64,000 nt of DNA from Deltaproteobacteria bacterium (lineage in GTDB: Bacteria; Desulfobacterota; Deferrisomatia; Deferrisomatales; BM512): contig JAUVAU010000004.1 in NCBI GenBank assembly GCA_030591565.1, forward strand, positions 1 to 64,000. Reading direction: 5' to 3'. Every line of letters starts with the position of its first letter. Positions within the stretch are counted from its first letter, which is position 1. Positions 18,252-26,832 of this stretch are shown here, one piece after another. The translations under genes and the position numbers were made by a program. The notes beneath the pieces are model-generated. The model saw only the letters and a list, made by a program, of their open reading frames with translations. It did not search any database and had not been told where the DNA came from.

Positions 18252-19657
18252 AGCTGGAAGAGCTGGGCAGGATTCACTTCACAGGAGTGTGCGGCACCGC
18301 AATGGCCTCGGTGGCAGGTGAGCTAAAGCGCATGGGGTGCGATGTCACCGGCTCGGACAGCGGCACATATCCGCCCATGTCCACCTTCCTAGCCCAGTGC
18401 GGCGTGCAGGTGGTCGAGGGTTTCGCCGCCGAAAATCTCATTCCCCATCCCGACCTTGTGGTCGTGGGCAACGCGGTGAGCCGGGGCAACCCCGAGGTCG
18501 AGTACGTGCTTCGCCACTCGCTGCAATACTGCTCGCTGCCTGAACTGATCGAGTCCGTCTTTTTGCCGGGTACGCATCCCGTGGTGGTTACCGGCACCCA
18601 CGGCAAGACGACCACCAGCGCATTGATCGCCTGGATACTGAAGGAGAACGGGCAGGACCCCTCGTGGCTGATCGGCGGCGTACCCAAGGGGCTTGGGGGC
18701 GGTTTCAGGCTGGGGAAGGGCAAACCGTTCGTCATAGAGGGGGATGAGTATGACACCGCGTTTTTTGACAAGCGCCCCAAGTTCATCCACTACAGGCCCA
18801 AGACGCTGATCCTGAATAATATCGAATATGACCACGCCGACATCTACCCGGATATGGGCAGGATTCGCGAGGTCTTCGCCCATCTGCTCCGCATCGTCCC
18901 ATCCAACGGCCAGGTGATCGCCTGCGCGGATGATGTGGAGGTAATGGCGCTGGTGAAGGATAGCCTCTGCCCCGTGACCACCTACTCCATCAAGGGCGCC
19001 GACGCAGATTGGCGCGCAGCGGTCCACCATGAAACGCTTACCGTAACGGGCCCCGGTATACATGGGTTGGAGGTGGCCCACTCGCTCATCGGCGTTCACC
19101 AGGGGTGGAACACAATGGCGGCGCTTATCAGTTGCGTACTGCTGGGTGTGGACGTGCGCGCCGCGGCCAACTCCATCACCAGCTTCCAGGGGGTCAGGCG
19201 AAGGTCGGAGAAGGTCGGCGAGGCTTACGGTATTGAGATTTATGATGACTTCGCTCACCACCCAAGCTCCATAGAGGGAACGCTGGAGGGTTTTCGGCTG
19301 CGCTACCCGACCCGGCGCATCTGGGCGGTGGTGGAGCCGCGTTCAAACACCATGCGGCGCGCGGTATTTCAGGAGCGGCTCGCCAACTCCTTTGCGGCGG
19401 CGGACCATGTGGTGATAAGGGAGGTCTTCGATCCCGAAAGGTCTCCCGATGGCGACCGGCTGGATGTTGCGCGGCTGGCGACCGAGATCGGCGAGGGCGG
19501 CACCCCCGCCGTGGTGCTCCCGAACGGCGACGCTATAGTTGAACATATTTCAAAACAGGCGCTGCCCGGCGATGTGGTGGTAATCCTCTCCAATGGCGGT
19601 TTCGAGGATATCCACACCAAACTGTTGCATGCTTTTGAGCTAAAGGAAATGGATTGA
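18236..19657 (+). CDS. mpl: UDP-N-acetylmuramate:tripeptide ligase Mpl
   Basis: Mur-ligase family protein, about 473 residues, that attaches the recovered L-Ala-gamma-D-Glu-mDap peptide to UDP-MurNAc. It follows E. coli Mpl closely: GVCGTAMASVAGELK, VTGSDSGTYPPMST, VVVGNAVSRGNPEVE, the ATP loop GTHGKTTTS, IEGDEYDTAFFDKRPKF, LNNIEYDHADIYPD, IYDDFAHHPSSI, EPRSNTMRR and LSNGGFEDIH. TTG 18236 has GAGGAG eight bases upstream and overlaps namZ; GTG 18215 is the alternative. Confidence 0.93.
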   Translation: MPFVLKLEELGRIHFTGVCGTAMASVAGELKRMGCDVTGSDSGTYPPMSTFLAQCGVQVVEGFAAENLIPHPDLVVVGNAVSRGNPEVEYVLRHSLQYCSLPELIESVFLPGTHPVVVTGTHGKTTTSALIAWILKENGQDPSWLIGGVPKGLGGGFRLGKGKPFVIEGDEYDTAFFDKRPKFIHYRPKTLILNNIEYDHADIYPDMGRIREVFAHLLRIVPSNGQVIACADDVEVMALVKDSLCPVTTYSIKGADADWRAAVHHETLTVTGPGIHGLEVAHSLIGVHQGWNTMAALISCVLLGVDVRAAANSITSFQGVRRRSEKVGEAYGIEIYDDFAHHPSSIEGTLEGFRLRYPTRRIWAVVEPRSNTMRRAVFQERLANSFAAADHVVIREVFDPERSPDGDRLDVARLATEIGEGGTPAVVLPNGDAIVEHISKQALPGDVVVILSNGGFEDIHTKLLHAFELKEMD

Positions 19658-19659
19658 AG

Positions 19660-21501
19660 ATGGTAACAGGACGTACAATTTGGGCGACCCTCGGGGCGAT
19701 TACACTGCTGGCCGTGGGGTGCGCCCCCCAGCTGGGGACCAACATAGAGACAAACATAGAGACAAACATAGCGACCGCTGCCTGGGTGGTGCGCGACCAG
19801 TTGGTGGAGCCCGCCAACATAGCGGCGGTCTGCGATGAGGCGAGGTCTGCCGGGCTGGACCGGCTGGTGGTTCAGGTCAGGGGACGGGGCGACGCCTATT
19901 ACGAGACTGAGCTTGCGCCGCGCGCACAATCGCTGGTGGAGGCCAACGCCACCTTCGATCCCCTGAAGAAGGTCCTCTCCTCATGCTATTCCCAGGACCT
20001 TCTGGCGTGGCTAAACGTCTACTATATCTGGGGCGGCGAGGAGTCCCCCCCCGACCCCCGCCATCTCGCCAACACCAACCCGGAGTGGATCATCCATGAC
20101 GCCGACGGGGTGCAGGTCAGCGAGTACTCCATGGAGCAGCGGGCCAAGGGATGGATCGAGGGGCTTTACGCCGATCCCGCCTCAACCGGCTACCGCAAAA
20201 AAATGGCAGCGCTGGTGGGGCAATTGGCCGCCGACTACCCGGTCGAGGGCATTCATCTGGACTTTGTGCGCTACCCCGGCCCCGCCTACGGACAGGGGGG
20301 GTTGCTGGGTATCCGCTTCACCAATCGCTACGGACTCGATCCCCGCTGGCTGCCCGCGGGTTTTGGCACCCTGGATGTGCGCGCCTGGATCATGGGAGAG
20401 ATGGGGCCGGATGAGGCCTTTGTCACCAGCGCAAAACTTATTTGGGCGTCGATGAGATCCGAGCAGGTGACCAAGATGGTGGCCGGGATAAGGGAAACGC
20501 TGGACAGCACGAGGCAAGGGGTGGAGCTATCCGCAGCCATCTTCCCCGACAGCGCTGCCGCCTTCATCGAGAAGGGGCAGGATTGGGTAGGCTGGGTGGA
20601 GAAGGGGCTTGTCGACGCCCTGTACCCGATGGCCTATTTCGGCACCCCCGAGAGGGTGTCGGCTCAACTCCAACACGTCTGCGCCACGGCGAAGGGGATC
20701 AACCCGGAGCTGAAACTCTGGGCGGGGCTTGGGGCCTACATCAAGGAAGCCGATCAGATCGGGGTTGAGGCCGACGCGGCCAGGCAGCTTGGCTATGATG
20801 GGATATGTCTCTTCGACGCGGGAACCATAAGGGCTAAAAACGGCGGCATGGGGAGCTATACACAGCAGATCGAGGGCGAGAGAAACGGCGCAGCAGCCAA
20901 GGCGCATGCGTTCAATGGCGACCGCTATAATGGCGACAACCTCGCCTATGGTTTCTTGCGGGTCGCCGGAGATGGGTTTGAGCTTCCAAATGATTGGCCC
21001 CAACGGCTGGAGCAGCGACGCGCGGAGTTCAGGGCTGCCCTGGGTAAGGAGGTGCCGAAGGTGCTGGGGGGGCTTGAAGCCCTTGGCGTTGAGGTGCCCC
21101 CGTGGCGTGAGCTGAGCGGTGTCTTCCGTTACGTCCACCCAATGGACCCGGAGGAGCGCAAAACCGAGCAGTTTGAGCTTTGTACCGAGGCCCGTGACCG
21201 GATTGTCTCCGGCGAAGATGTGGCGCTGGTCGCCTTGGAGATGAGTCAGGGCGGCACGAAGAGCCTTGGCGGATGGCTTGGGCGCAAGTATCTTGGGGGT
21301 TACGGTCCGATGGATGACGCTTTGGAGGGGTTGGCCGCCGGCGGGGTATCGCAGGTTGTGGAGGTCTCCAACGGCTGCTGGGTTTACGTGGTGGAAAAAG
21401 CCGGTGGGCGCGAACGGGTTGATTACAATGACGCACCCTGGCAGGTCAGGCGACGACTCTTCAGGGGCGAATTGTCCAAAGAGTTTAAAAAGCGGATGTG
21501 A
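19660..21501 (+). CDS. GHL10-type glycoside-hydrolase-like lipoprotein with parvulin-like C-terminus
   Basis: About 613 residues. A lipoprotein signal (lipobox LAVGC) is followed by a short repeated linker TNIETNIETNIA, encoded by a 12-base tandem repeat near 19738-19775. Residues about 40-400 match the GHL10 (DUF187) TIM-barrel family: VVRDQLVEPANIAAVCDEAR, LLAWLNVYYIW and GIHLDFVRYPG with the usual catalytic-site Asp. Residues about 500-605 look like a parvulin PPIase/PrsA domain: ALEMSQGGTKSLGGWLGRKY...AAGGVSQVVEVSNGCWVYVVE. The protein should be anchored in the outer membrane facing the periplasm. Its place between mpl and ldcA suggests a peptidoglycan glycosidase, which is inference. Confidence 0.8.
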   Translation: MVTGRTIWATLGAITLLAVGCAPQLGTNIETNIETNIATAAWVVRDQLVEPANIAAVCDEARSAGLDRLVVQVRGRGDAYYETELAPRAQSLVEANATFDPLKKVLSSCYSQDLLAWLNVYYIWGGEESPPDPRHLANTNPEWIIHDADGVQVSEYSMEQRAKGWIEGLYADPASTGYRKKMAALVGQLAADYPVEGIHLDFVRYPGPAYGQGGLLGIRFTNRYGLDPRWLPAGFGTLDVRAWIMGEMGPDEAFVTSAKLIWASMRSEQVTKMVAGIRETLDSTRQGVELSAAIFPDSAAAFIEKGQDWVGWVEKGLVDALYPMAYFGTPERVSAQLQHVCATAKGINPELKLWAGLGAYIKEADQIGVEADAARQLGYDGICLFDAGTIRAKNGGMGSYTQQIEGERNGAAAKAHAFNGDRYNGDNLAYGFLRVAGDGFELPNDWPQRLEQRRAEFRAALGKEVPKVLGGLEALGVEVPPWRELSGVFRYVHPMDPEERKTEQFELCTEARDRIVSGEDVALVALEMSQGGTKSLGGWLGRKYLGGYGPMDDALEGLAAGGVSQVVEVSNGCWVYVVEKAGGRERVDYNDAPWQVRRRLFRGELSKEFKKRM

Positions 21502-21525
21502 CCGGCATGCGAGGCTGGAACTTTG

Positions 21526-22443
21526 ATGGAAGCTGAAAAAATACAATTTCCCCCAAGAATAGCCAAGGGCGACAAGGTCGCGCTCATTACTCCCGCCGGG
21601 CCGGTGGAGAGGGAGCGGCTGGAGTGGGCGAGGGACTTTTTGACCGCGAGGGGGCTTGAAGTCTCCCTGCGCCCGGATGCCCATTCCCGTGTCGAGTACC
21701 TCGCCGGCTCCGATCATCGAAGACTCGAAGAGTTGAGGGGTGTCCTTTACGATCCCGGGATAAAGGCGATCTTTTGCGCACGTGGCGGGTATGGCGTGCA
21801 GCGGATACTGCAACTGCTCGACCTCTCAGAGCCGCCCCCGCCAAAGGCAGTGGTCGGCTTTAGCGACAACACTGCGCTCCTTTCCTACCTGAACCGTAAG
21901 CTGGGGTGGGCGGTGCTGCATGGACCGCACCCGGAGCCGGAGAGTGAGAACACCTTCGGAGAGGTGCTCTCATTGCTCGGTCTTGAGGGCGAGCCGGTCA
22001 GGCAAAAGTTCGCGGGATTGCGTACCATCAACCCCGGCCCGGTGGTGACCGCGCCCGTCACCGGCGGCTGCCTGTCGATCATCTCTTCGGGGATAGGCAC
22101 CCCCCACGGCGTGGATGCGCGTGGATGCATCCTCTTCATCGAGGATGTCAACGAGCCGGTGTACAAGGTGGACAGGCTGTTGCATCATTTGAAATGGGCT
22201 GGCGTTTTGGATAGCGTTTCCGCGCTGCTGATAGGGAAGCCGGAATCATTCCTGCCCGGAGACACTGACCCGGAACCGCTGAACGCGATGCTCAAGACCT
22301 TCGCCGCCGAGCTTGACGTGCCGGTGGTCACCGGCATGCCCTGCGGCCATGTGGAAGCGCACAGGCCACTTCCCTTCGGCCCCCTTGCCAGACTGGACCC
22401 CGATGGTGGGACGCTGGAGTTCATCGAGGACTTCACCAAATGA
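21526..22443 (+). CDS. ldcA: LD-carboxypeptidase (peptidase family S66)
   Basis: A 305-residue cytosolic serine peptidase that trims the terminal D-Ala from murein tetrapeptides, giving the tripeptide used by Mpl. The S66 triad is visible: nucleophile Ser in VVGFSDNTALL, Glu in CILFIEDVNEPVYKVDR and His in MPCGHVEAHRPLPFG. ARGGYGVQRIL is the family substrate-pocket motif. ATG 21526 follows a TTG at 21523. No signal peptide. Confidence 0.92.
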   Translation: MEAEKIQFPPRIAKGDKVALITPAGPVERERLEWARDFLTARGLEVSLRPDAHSRVEYLAGSDHRRLEELRGVLYDPGIKAIFCARGGYGVQRILQLLDLSEPPPPKAVVGFSDNTALLSYLNRKLGWAVLHGPHPEPESENTFGEVLSLLGLEGEPVRQKFAGLRTINPGPVVTAPVTGGCLSIISSGIGTPHGVDARGCILFIEDVNEPVYKVDRLLHHLKWAGVLDSVSALLIGKPESFLPGDTDPEPLNAMLKTFAAELDVPVVTGMPCGHVEAHRPLPFGPLARLDPDGGTLEFIEDFTK

Positions 22444-22465
22444 CCCAAGTCACAGGGGTAGGGCG

Positions 22466-23437
22466 ATGAAAGTGGGTCGCTTGATGACGGTGGGCTTTGA
22501 GGGCACGAGATTGCCGCCGGAACTAATTGCCTTTGCTGATGAGTTCGGTTTGGGTGGGATAATCCTCTTCAAACGCAACTGCCACAAAGCACAGCATGTT
22601 GTTGAGATGCTCTCGTTTATGCGAGAACGTTTAAAAGACGCCGCTGGTGGTCGCCCTCCCCTGGTCATGGTGGATCAGGAGGGGGGCAGGGTGGAGAGGC
22701 TATATGATGATGGTGTACCTCGCCTTCCGTCCGCCCGTGAGATGTCAGAGTTTGATAGCGACGGTTTGTCCCAGTTGGCAGAATCCCAGTCGGTAGCGCT
22801 TCGGCATCTGGGGATTGATGTGAACCTCGCCCCGGTGTGCGATGTGGTCAGACCCGGCGAGAGCGGCGTCATCGGCGACCGCTCCTTTGGCGAGGATGCA
22901 AAGCGGGCCAGTTATGGAGCCTCGACATTTTATAAAGGGATGCGCGAGGGCGGCATAAGGGGCTGCGCCAAACACTACCCCGGCCACGGCGCTTCAGTAA
23001 TTGACACCCATCTGGCTGCGGGAACAGTCAACTTGAGCGAAGGGGAGCTTCGCCGCGTCGATTTACCTCCTTTTGAAGCTCTTGTACGAGAGCGGGTCGA
23101 GTTCGTCATGGCGGCGCACCTGGGCTACCCGGAAGTCGATCCCCTCCCTGCCTTCCTCTCACGCAAATGGCTCGTTGATATTTTGCGCGATGAGTTGGGT
23201 TTTCGCGGCGCGGTAATAAGCGATGATATGGAGATGGCGGCGGCGTCCGGCGAACGCGACGCACCCCATACGGCGTTGGCCGCAATTGAGGCGGGATGCG
23301 ACATGCTAGTGTATGGAAGAATGATTAAACCTCGGCTGGATATATTCGAGGTGGCTCGCCACCTGAGCCGGAACCTTTCGCGTGAACGTTATGCAGAGGC
23401 GACCGGCAGGCTCGCCGCCCTTGGACCTTCCCGATGA
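22466..23437 (+). CDS. nagZ: beta-N-acetylglucosaminidase NagZ (GH3)
   Basis: A 323-residue single-domain GH3 enzyme that removes GlcNAc from GlcNAc-(anhydro)MurNAc in the cytosol. The NagZ catalytic His-Asp loop is KHYPGHGASVIDTH, the nucleophile Asp is in VISDDMEMAA, and MVDQEGGRVERL is the standard strand motif. GGGGTAGGGCG before ATG 22466 is a plausible ribosome site. The stop overlaps the ATG of the kinase gene by four bases. Confidence 0.93.
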   Translation: MKVGRLMTVGFEGTRLPPELIAFADEFGLGGIILFKRNCHKAQHVVEMLSFMRERLKDAAGGRPPLVMVDQEGGRVERLYDDGVPRLPSAREMSEFDSDGLSQLAESQSVALRHLGIDVNLAPVCDVVRPGESGVIGDRSFGEDAKRASYGASTFYKGMREGGIRGCAKHYPGHGASVIDTHLAAGTVNLSEGELRRVDLPPFEALVRERVEFVMAAHLGYPEVDPLPAFLSRKWLVDILRDELGFRGAVISDDMEMAAASGERDAPHTALAAIEAGCDMLVYGRMIKPRLDIFEVARHLSRNLSRERYAEATGRLAALGPSR

Positions 23438-24423
23438 AGACTCCAACCCCCGAAAAAGTTGCTGACCTGCTGGGCCTTGGTGGGGTTACCTCCGTTGAGC
23501 CCCTGGCCGGTGACGGCTCTGCGCGTGTTTATTACAGGGTGAGGACAGGGGGGAGGTCCTATGTCCTCCTGATCGGCCCAAATCGCGCCGAGAACGACGC
23601 ATGGCTGCGCATCCGGGCTCATCTTGAGCGGGGTGGAGTGCGCGTCCCGGCCCTTGTGGGCATTTCCACGGAGGAGGGGTGGATTCTGATGGAGGATATG
23701 GGAGGTGAGTGCCTTCTTGATCTGCTCCTGACGGCTGGCGACGATGAAGCGCGGCGCACCCTTTACAGGCCGGTGCTGGAAACGTTGGCGAAGATGCAGC
23801 TCGGTTGTACGGAAGGGTTTACCCTCGCCACCGGCTTTGGCGAGCGAAGCTACGACAAGCAGATCATGATCCTGGATGAGGGGGTATATTTCATCGAGGA
23901 GGTTGCGCGGGGCCGACTGGGGATCGAGGTGGAGCTCCCCCAACTTATAAATGAGCTGGAGGCGATGGCCGAGGTGGCTGCCGGGGCTGCGACCGGATAC
24001 TTCCTGCACAGGGATTTCCAGAGCCGCAACCTCCTGCGCACGGTTGAGGGAGAGTGGGCGGTGATAGACTTTCAGGGGGCGCTGCCCGGACCCTTGGCTT
24101 ATGACGCCGCCGCGCTTATCCTTGACCCTTACCCGGCGAACTCAAAACAGCTCAGGGCGGCGCTTTTTGGTGATTATCTCAACCTCCTGGGCGAGAGGGG
24201 TGACGAGGTTCGACAGAGCTGGGGCGTGGTTGGCTCTTTTCGGTTGATGCAGGCGCTCGGGGCCTTTGCCAAACTCGGCGGGCGCATGGGCAAGGCTGGA
24301 TTTTTGGAGCATGTACCGACGGCGCTGGAGTCGTTGGAAGGGCAGCTGGCGCTGGCTGGAGTGCCCGAAGTTCCGACGCTTAAAAAGCTCGTCTCCAGTT
24401 GCAGGCGGTTGTGGAAAAGTTGA
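23434..24423 (+). CDS. amgK: anomeric MurNAc/GlcNAc kinase (AmgK-like)
   Basis: A 329-residue aminoglycoside-phosphotransferase-fold kinase. The catalytic loop YFLHRDFQSRNLL and the metal site VIDFQGALPGPLAYDAAALI are the AmgK signature. AmgK phosphorylates MurNAc at C1; MurU then makes UDP-MurNAc, bypassing fosfomycin-sensitive synthesis. No MurU gene is next to it here, which is unusual because amgK and murU are usually paired. It ends the recycling operon; a family-1 repeat starts 24 bases after the stop. Confidence 0.88.
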   Translation: MKTPTPEKVADLLGLGGVTSVEPLAGDGSARVYYRVRTGGRSYVLLIGPNRAENDAWLRIRAHLERGGVRVPALVGISTEEGWILMEDMGGECLLDLLLTAGDDEARRTLYRPVLETLAKMQLGCTEGFTLATGFGERSYDKQIMILDEGVYFIEEVARGRLGIEVELPQLINELEAMAEVAAGAATGYFLHRDFQSRNLLRTVEGEWAVIDFQGALPGPLAYDAAALILDPYPANSKQLRAALFGDYLNLLGERGDEVRQSWGVVGSFRLMQALGAFAKLGGRMGKAGFLEHVPTALESLEGQLALAGVPEVPTLKKLVSSCRRLWKS

Positions 24424-24446
24424 ATATTTAAGAGTAAGGTTAGACC

Positions 24447-24597
24447 CAGCCTGACTGGTCGTTGACAAGCACTGAATTTTATTTGAGAACGAGGAAGGAT
24501 ATAAAAAATGACCGGAGGAATACTCAGCGTATTTCGAGGATCATTTTTTAGCCTGACGAAGTAAATCGGAGAAAAGGCAGGGTTTGTCAGCGATCTG
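24447..24597 (+). repeat. family-1 repeat, copy A (short form)
   Basis: A 151-base element between amgK and the CooT-like gene. Imperfect terminal inverted repeats (TCGTTGACAAGCACT on the left, reverse complement of AGGGTTTGTCAGCGA on the right) enclose a hairpin AAAAAATGA/TCATTTTTT with inner AATAC/GTATT. It is nearly identical to 35084-35236 and, inverted, to parts of 42352-42654 and 46037-46298. Confidence 0.85.
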
Positions 24598-24636
24598 AGA
24601 GTTGCACTCCCGAAAAATTCCAGAGGAGAAGTTAAA

Positions 24637-24828
24637 ATGTGCGAATCCAACGCCTTCCTGAAAAGAGGCGATGAGGAAGAATTGTTGCTGGCCGAAGTGG
24701 CCCTGATTGAGCCCATGGAGGGCGGTTACGTGCTCAGGGGGCTGTTTGGCGAAGAGGTCGAGGTGGCCGGAGAGCTGAAGGTGATCGACCTTCTCAAGCA
24801 CAAGATAATCTTCGAGCCAAATGGCTAA
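24637..24828 (+). CDS. CooT-family small protein
   Basis: A 63-residue protein beginning MCESNAFL and continuing LLAEVALIEPMEGGYVLRGLFGEEVEVAGELKVIDLLKHKIIFE (only the pattern matters), as in the CooT family (PF10133). In Carboxydothermus and Rhodospirillum CooT the second-residue cysteine binds nickel. AGAGGAG precedes ATG 24637. It overlaps the next gene by eight bases and so is co-transcribed with thiamine genes. A LarA-like protein, another nickel-related family, is encoded at 36512. Confidence 0.75.
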   Translation: MCESNAFLKRGDEEELLLAEVALIEPMEGGYVLRGLFGEEVEVAGELKVIDLLKHKIIFEPNG

Positions 24829-25447
24829 AGGGCGACTGCCCTCTGCGCTCATTGCCATAGCCGATTGCGATCGGTTGGGCGCTGCGCTGCCCGGTAAGGT
24901 TGCGCTGGCGTATGGCGCAGGGGTCGAGTGTGTCCTGCTGCGAGGCCCTTCGCTGACCGTCTCAAAGTACAAATCAGTCGCGACAGAGGTTGTGGAAAGC
25001 TGTCCGGGATTATCCCTCATTATCCACTCCTATCGGGAGGTAGCCGCAGGTTTGAGCTGTTATGGGGTGCATATGCCCTCCCATCGGCTTGGGGAGCTTG
25101 CCCGTGTGAGCGAGGGGTTATTAAGGGGCGGCTCCTGCCACGACGGTGAAGAGCTTGAGCGAGCCGCCAAGGCGGGTGCCGATTACGTTTTCCTGAGTCC
25201 TGTCTTTCCTCCTACCTCCAAGCCCCACGGGGGGCCGACCCTTGGCTGGAGCGGTTTTTCAAGTCTGGCAAAAGGATGTGGGTTGAAGGTCTATGCGCTG
25301 GGTGGAATGGGAATCGAGAAGGTTGCAGACGCGGCTGCCAACGGCGCGGCGGGCGTCGCGGTGCTGGGAGATATCTTCGATGCGGATGATGTGTCCCGGC
25401 GGGCTGCGCGCTGGGTTAAGGCAATGAACGAATTGAACTGGGAATGA
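24821..25447 (+). CDS. thiamine-phosphate synthase-like protein (ThiE/TenI family)
   Basis: A 208-residue TIM-barrel of the ThiE/TenI superfamily. Present: YGVHMPS, GSCHDGEELERAAKAGADYVFLSPVFPPTSKPHG and VYALGGMGIEKVADAAANGAAGVAVLGDIF. The usual ThiE NDR motif is replaced by IIHSYREVAAG and the HLGQxD pyrophosphate-site motif is MPSHRLG. The protein may therefore be a TenI-like thiazole tautomerase rather than a synthase, especially because the next gene carries a ThiN domain. It overlaps both neighbours. Confidence 0.75.
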   Translation: MAKGRLPSALIAIADCDRLGAALPGKVALAYGAGVECVLLRGPSLTVSKYKSVATEVVESCPGLSLIIHSYREVAAGLSCYGVHMPSHRLGELARVSEGLLRGGSCHDGEELERAAKAGADYVFLSPVFPPTSKPHGGPTLGWSGFSSLAKGCGLKVYALGGMGIEKVADAAANGAAGVAVLGDIFDADDVSRRAARWVKAMNELNWE

Positions 25448-26832
25448 TAAAGATGATTGAATTGCACACAGCAGCTACACCGCCAAGGGTTCTCACCATA
25501 GCCGGCTCCGATTCCGGCGGCGGCGCGGGAATTCAGGCTGATCTAAAAACCGCAGCGGTGTTGGGTTGCCACGGATCTTCGGCGATCACAGCGATAACCG
25601 CCCAAAACTCCACGGGAGTCAGCGGTATCTACCCGACGGAACCCGCCGGGGTCGTCGCCCAGATTGACGCGGTGCTCTCCGACATCGGGGCCGACGCGGT
25701 GAAAACAGGGATGCTCTTTTCCGCTGATATTATTACCGCAGTGGCAGCCAGCCTGACCCGCCACGGCGTCTCCACGCTGGTTGTCGATCCTGTGATGATC
25801 GCCAAGGGCGGCGCGAAGCTCTTGCAGGATGACGCCGTAGAGGCTTTGAAGTCAAAGCTGTTGCCCCTTGCCACCCTCGTCACTCCCAACCTGCCCGAGG
25901 CCGAGGCGTTGACCGGTATAGCCCCCGACACCGCTGAAAAGAGGTTGGAAGTTTGTCGCGCCATAATTGAACTGGGGGCGGGAGCGGTCCTACTAAAAGG
26001 GGGACACGGGGAAGGCGAGGAGCTGGAAGACCTCTTCATGGATGGGGAGGGCAAGGTAAAAGTATTCAAATCCCAACGCTTCGATACCAGGAACACCCAC
26101 GGAACCGGCTGTACTCTTGCGGCGGCTACAACCGCTTACCTGGCAAAGGGCGAGACTATGGCCGACGCGGTCGCCCTGGGCCATTCCTTCGTCAATCGGG
26201 CTATCCGCTACGGCTACTCTCTTGGAGAGGGACATGGACCAACCAACCCCTATGTCGCTGCTTTGACCGGCGGAGAGCGTGGAGTGTTGGAGCGGCTCGC
26301 CAGCGCCTGGGAGATACTTGAAGAGGCAAACCCCTACGGCCTGATACCGGAAGTCCAGTCCAATCTGGCCGAAGCCCTTGCCTCCGCCGCCGGTTTCACC
26401 GACGTCGCGGCCTTTACCGGCAGGATAATCAAGGCGGGCAAGAGGATCAGGCGGGTTGACGGGCCATCATTCGGGGCCAGCAGGCACATGGCCAAGATAC
26501 TCATGGCATCGGCCAGAGCGGCAAGCCCCTTCCGTGCGGTGATGAACATCCGCTATGGTGCTGATGTTTTGGAGGCGTGCGCCAGGTTGGGGCTCAGCGT
26601 GGAAGGGTTCGACCGCAACGATGAACCGCCGGAGGTCAAGGCCGCCGAGGGCTCGACCCTTGAGTGGGGCACCGCTATGGTGCTTGAGTCCAAGGGTTAT
26701 GCCCCCGACGCCATCTTTGACGAGGGCGACGTGGGCAAGGAGCCGATGATAAGGATTTTCGGCATGGACGCTATTGATGTGGCCAACAGAGTAGTCGCGC
26801 TGTGGCGCATCCTTGAGGAGAAGAAGAATTGA
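25444..26832 (+). CDS. thiDN: HMP(-P) kinase fused to ThiN thiamine-phosphate synthase
   Basis: A 462-residue fusion. Residues about 12-275 are ThiD: LTIAGSDSGGGAGIQADLK, VVDPVMIAKGG, TPNLPEAEALTG and NTHGTGCTLAAA. Residues about 285-460 form a ThiN domain (IPEVQSNLAEALASAAGFTDVAAF, FGASRHMAKI, NIRYGADVLEACARLG). ThiN replaces ThiE in archaea, Thermotoga and some other bacteria. ATG 25444 overlaps the stop of the previous gene. Confidence 0.92.
   Translation: MIKMIELHTAATPPRVLTIAGSDSGGGAGIQADLKTAAVLGCHGSSAITAITAQNSTGVSGIYPTEPAGVVAQIDAVLSDIGADAVKTGMLFSADIITAVAASLTRHGVSTLVVDPVMIAKGGAKLLQDDAVEALKSKLLPLATLVTPNLPEAEALTGIAPDTAEKRLEVCRAIIELGAGAVLLKGGHGEGEELEDLFMDGEGKVKVFKSQRFDTRNTHGTGCTLAAATTAYLAKGETMADAVALGHSFVNRAIRYGYSLGEGHGPTNPYVAALTGGERGVLERLASAWEILEEANPYGLIPEVQSNLAEALASAAGFTDVAAFTGRIIKAGKRIRRVDGPSFGASRHMAKILMASARAASPFRAVMNIRYGADVLEACARLGLSVEGFDRNDEPPEVKAAEGSTLEWGTAMVLESKGYAPDAIFDEGDVGKEPMIRIFGMDAIDVANRVVALWRILEEKKN

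Noticed and set aside
20527-21813. 428-codon open frame on the minus strand opposite the GHL10 lipoprotein and ldcA
   Set aside because: It is antisense to well-supported genes, has no family motifs, and arises from the high-GC codon bias of the plus-strand genes.
24590-24636. CTGAGA near the CooT/thiamine genes suggesting a TPP riboswitch
   Set aside because: Only this hexamer is present; the other conserved TPP riboswitch segments (ACCTGATCTGGATAATGCCAGCG-like part) are absent, and the CTG belongs to the family-1 repeat end.
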